From: Methylococcaceae bacterium
Lineage (GTDB): Bacteria > Pseudomonadota > Gammaproteobacteria > Methylococcales > Methylomonadaceae
NCBI GenBank assembly: GCA_005779525.1
Contig: SXIZ01000089.1
Span: forward strand, 1 to 5,802
Length of the DNA stretch: 5,802 nucleotides
Direction of reading: 5' to 3'
In this document: positions 4,014 to 5,802 of the stretch, piece after piece
Layout of the letters: the number at the start of each line of letters is the position of its first letter
How positions within the stretch are numbered: the first letter of the stretch is position 1
Notes under the pieces: model-generated
What the model was told of the DNA's origin: nothing
Database searches by the model: none
Seen by the model: the letters and a program-made list of their open reading frames with translations, nothing else
Translations under genes and position numbers: made by a program

Positions 4014-5603
4014 TTAGTTACAGCCACTTAAAGGTTTGAATTGCGCTACGCTGCCGACTTCAACGGGGGTTGTAGATTTATTCAATTGCAGTAAATGTAC
4101 TTTATCGCCTAGCAAAATACCGAGATAGGTGTTGGTGGCACTATAAAAACGGTATTGATAGCCAAAGCCCTGCTCGGTCGGACGATTAGCCGGACTAAAC
4201 AATTCTGGAAAATGCGCTTCCGCCCAATTCAATAAGCAATCGGCAGTATTACTGGCTTGCGGTGTGCTGGGGGTAGGTGTTGGCGTGACCGGAGTCGATA
4301 TCGCTCCTGAATTTAACACCAAGGTTTTAGAACTGGTGCCAGAATCGTTAATCGCTTGTAAATCAATGGCAAAACGTCCAGTCAGTATGGGTGTTCCGCT
4401 AATCAATCCAGTGTCGGTGTTCACGCTTAAGCCTTTGGGTAGACCCGTTGCATTATATTTTTTAGCTGTATTCGTCGCTACGATTTGATAACTAAAGGCT
4501 TGACCGACGCTGTAATTGGCTTGCAGTGGGCTGGTAATAGCGGGAATAGACCCTAAACTCCCATCGGCTGCGGCTAGTGTATAACTACCGCTAAAATTAC
4601 TATAGTTATTCGAATTAACGCCATTAGCAGTCGTGCCTATATATTGACTCAATCCTGCTTGGATCGTAGCTTTAAGTACACCCGTTTGCGCATCTTGCAA
4701 TAAGCCTGCGTGAACCGCTGCTGTGGCTAAGCTGGAGTCGTCGGTATACGGATTAGAGCCCCAAATACTGCCGATTTTGGCGCCTTTAACTTTAAAATAA
4801 TACGCACCTCCCAAATACGCACGGAAATTACTCAAGCCTCCAGAGTTATCAATAGGGTTCTCGGGGCTGCCCAATAATGGGATTAAGGGGATATCTCCTG
4901 TAACATTGGAGAGCGCATAGCTTCCTGGATACACCGCGTAACTATTGGTATTGATCCCGTTATGACTGCCGCTGATATAACGGTCTTGTCCGGGGACTAT
5001 CACTACCCGCACCACACCTTTGGCACCATTGCTCAGGGCGCCTGCGTATACGGCAGCGGCAGTTAAGTTGGAATCGTCAGTATAAACATTGTTACCCCAG
5101 AGACTACCCGCATCAGCTTTAGCGGTCAGCGAAAACAGATAAGTATCCCCTGGATAGCCACGAAAACTGCGTAAATCACCTGGCGCAGCAATCACCGGAT
5201 TATCGCCACCATCATCTGCAGCCAGCGAATAACTGCCTTGAAAATTACTATAAGAGCTTGAATTCACGCCATTAGCGTTACTACCCGTATATTGACTCTG
5301 GCCAGGCAAGGTCGTTACTTTAACCACGCCAGTTTCACCGTCTTTTAATAAGCCTGCATGCACCACCGCCGCTGCCAGATTAGAATCATCCGTATAAATA
5401 TTAGTACCCCAGACCGAGCCAGATTTACTGCCAGTGATATAAAAGTAGTAACTGACATTATTCTGCCCCCTAAACGCCGAAATATTGCTTAAGCTTGCAG
5501 GAAACGGGCTAACACTGCGAGCTTCGGCATTATCGAGGTTGAAAATCCCGACGCCCAATAAAATACTCAACATCACCGATAACGTTTTTTTCTGGGTCAA
5601 CAT
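4014..5603 (-). CDS. Secreted protein with three LCCL domains, He_PIG-like domain and C-terminal two-Cys module
   Basis: The ATG at 5603 gives 529 aa; GAAGGTG lies just upstream, and the alternative TTG at 5630 would put nine residues before the signal peptide. Signal peptide: KK at 5-6, hydrophobic 8-21, likely cut after AEA (28). Three LCCL-like domains follow (about 38-129, 143-231, 257-343), each with GS(V/L/I)WG, YTDDS, A(V)xAG, an (A/P)Gxxx Y segment, NG(V/I)N and GSY. Then come a putative-Ig/He_PIG-like beta domain (353-430; GLPKGLSVNTDTGLISGTP), a Thr/Pro linker (437-450), and a C-terminal module (455-528) with NWAEAHFPELF and YRFYSATNTYLG. I recall that last module on other secreted proteins of such bacteria, but know no function. 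Only two cysteines exist, C456 and C528, bracketing this module. LCCL domains bind ligands such as lipopolysaccharide in animal factor C; that role here is inference. The protein is probably extracellular or surface-associated. It lies 183 nt upstream of the NlpE-like gene. Confidence 0.9.
   Translation of the reverse strand: MLTQKKTLSVMLSILLGVGIFNLDNAEARSVSPFPASLSNISAFRGQNNVSYYFYITGSKSGSVWGTNIYTDDSNLAAAVVHAGLLKDGETGVVKVTTLPGQSQYTGSNANGVNSSSYSNFQGSYSLAADDGGDNPVIAAPGDLRSFRGYPGDTYLFSLTAKADAGSLWGNNVYTDDSNLTAAAVYAGALSNGAKGVVRVVIVPGQDRYISGSHNGINTNSYAVYPGSYALSNVTGDIPLIPLLGSPENPIDNSGGLSNFRAYLGGAYYFKVKGAKIGSIWGSNPYTDDSSLATAAVHAGLLQDAQTGVLKATIQAGLSQYIGTTANGVNSNNYSNFSGSYTLAAADGSLGSIPAITSPLQANYSVGQAFSYQIVATNTAKKYNATGLPKGLSVNTDTGLISGTPILTGRFAIDLQAINDSGTSSKTLVLNSGAISTPVTPTPTPSTPQASNTADCLLNWAEAHFPELFSPANRPTEQGFGYQYRFYSATNTYLGILLGDKVHLLQLNKSTTPVEVGSVAQFKPLSGCN
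4575..5492 (-). repeat. Three diverged tandem repeats encoding the LCCL domains
   Basis: The three units lie at about 5492-5217, 5177-4911 and 4835-4575. Their YTDDS motifs are 104 and 112 residues apart. Units 1 and 3 are most alike (both have VHAGLL and YSNF.GSY.LAA), while unit 2 has VYAG and YAVYPGSYAL. DNA identity is broken by many synonymous changes, pointing to old duplication and no recent expansion. Confidence 0.75.
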
Positions 5604-5653
5604 AAGATTCACCTTCACTAAAGAGTACAAATTGATTACAGATTAACCCTATA

Positions 5654-5682
5654 ACTATAGCAAACGTAGTGGAATCTGTTTC
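5654..5682 (-). promoter_or_regulatory. Weak promoter candidate for the LCCL gene
   Basis: On the - strand TATAGT (5659-5654) is a fair -10 (5/6), with GAAACA (5682-5677, 3/6 to TTGACA) 17 nt upstream. It lies about 50 nt before the ATG at 5603. The -35 match is poor, so this is only the best by-eye option in the gap. Confidence 0.3.
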
Positions 5683-5710
5683 TGAATATTACGTTATAGC
5701 ACGTGAAAGT

Positions 5711-5755
5711 CGAGGTTGATGTGGTTTCCATATCACTCCATGACATTACACCTCG
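5711..5755. repeat. Imperfect long inverted repeat CGAGGT...ACCTCG
   Basis: CGAGGT (5711-5716) pairs with ACCTCG (5750-5755), and after small internal loops ATGT (5719-5722) pairs with ACAT (5743-5746). No T run follows. It lies about 110-150 nt upstream of the LCCL start. It could be an operator or the end of a structured element continuing beyond the window. Confidence 0.3.
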
Positions 5756-5770
5756 GCTACCATCGCGAAC

Positions 5771-5784
5771 ATGTGGCGGCACAT
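5771..5784. repeat. Small hairpin ATGTG-GCGG-CACAT near the right edge
   Basis: Five perfect pairs close a four-base loop in the last 32 nt of the window. Its meaning cannot be judged without the neighbouring sequence. Confidence 0.2.
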
Positions 5785-5802
5785 AGCGCTCGGGATTGAC
5801 CG

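Noticed and set aside
3994..4020. Inverted repeat TAACTAA/TTAGTTA over the LCCL stop as a terminator
   Set aside because: On the - strand it is followed by an A run, not T, and the stem is AT-rich, so it would not terminate the LCCL transcript.
4575..5492. Possible CRISPR or recent tandem duplication because of regularly spaced similar segments
   Set aside because: The similarity follows protein domains about 105-110 codons long with many synonymous differences; it is an old domain duplication.
5604..5630. TTG start at 5630 for the LCCL protein
   Set aside because: It would put nine extra residues before the signal peptide; ATG 5603 has GAAGGTG just upstream and gives a normal Sec signal.
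5743..5802. Short + strand frame from ATG at 5740 (19 codons)
   Set aside because: Too short, no ribosome site, no recognisable content.

Overview
The window looks like part of a gammaproteobacterial chromosome of moderate, slightly AT-leaning composition. The clearest pointer is the E. coli YheS-like ABC-F end at the left edge. The mix of a DUF3047 protein, an NlpE-like protein and a secreted protein with a Cys-bracketed 'NWAEAHFPELF' C-terminal module reminds me of methanotroph-type Gammaproteobacteria (Methylococcales). That placement is an impression from memory and rests on no search. I see no tRNA, rRNA, CRISPR array, transposase or phage gene.

Left half, + strand (1-2123): a co-oriented cluster. 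It starts with the 3' third of yheS (ABC-F ATPase), whose stop overlaps the start of a small multi-pass membrane protein (TAATG). After short gaps come a UspA-type universal stress protein and a 137-residue protein that joins a cold-shock-like OB fold to a TM2 membrane domain. The theme is ribosome/stress housekeeping plus two small membrane proteins of unknown role. The spacing (overlap, 39 nt, 51 nt) fits an operon.

Middle (2124-2455): a 332-nt gap between convergent genes with no credible gene. It holds several inverted repeats, one weak terminator candidate, and a set of mutually exclusive stems.

Right half, - strand (5603 down to 2456): three genes with predicted signal peptides, so this is a cell-envelope/secreted block. 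Read in transcription order they are a 529-residue protein with three LCCL domains, a putative-Ig (He_PIG-like) domain and a C-terminal two-cysteine module; an NlpE-N-domain protein with the CxxC motif but no convincing lipobox; and a DUF3047 protein. The gaps between them (183 and 229 nt) carry dyads and possible promoters, so they are probably separate transcription units. The most interesting items are the triple-LCCL secreted protein, the two back-to-back palindromes upstream of the NlpE-like gene, and the OB-fold/TM2 fusion.

Right edge (5604-5802): the upstream region of the LCCL gene, with a weak promoter candidate and an imperfect long inverted repeat. No gene can be supported there.
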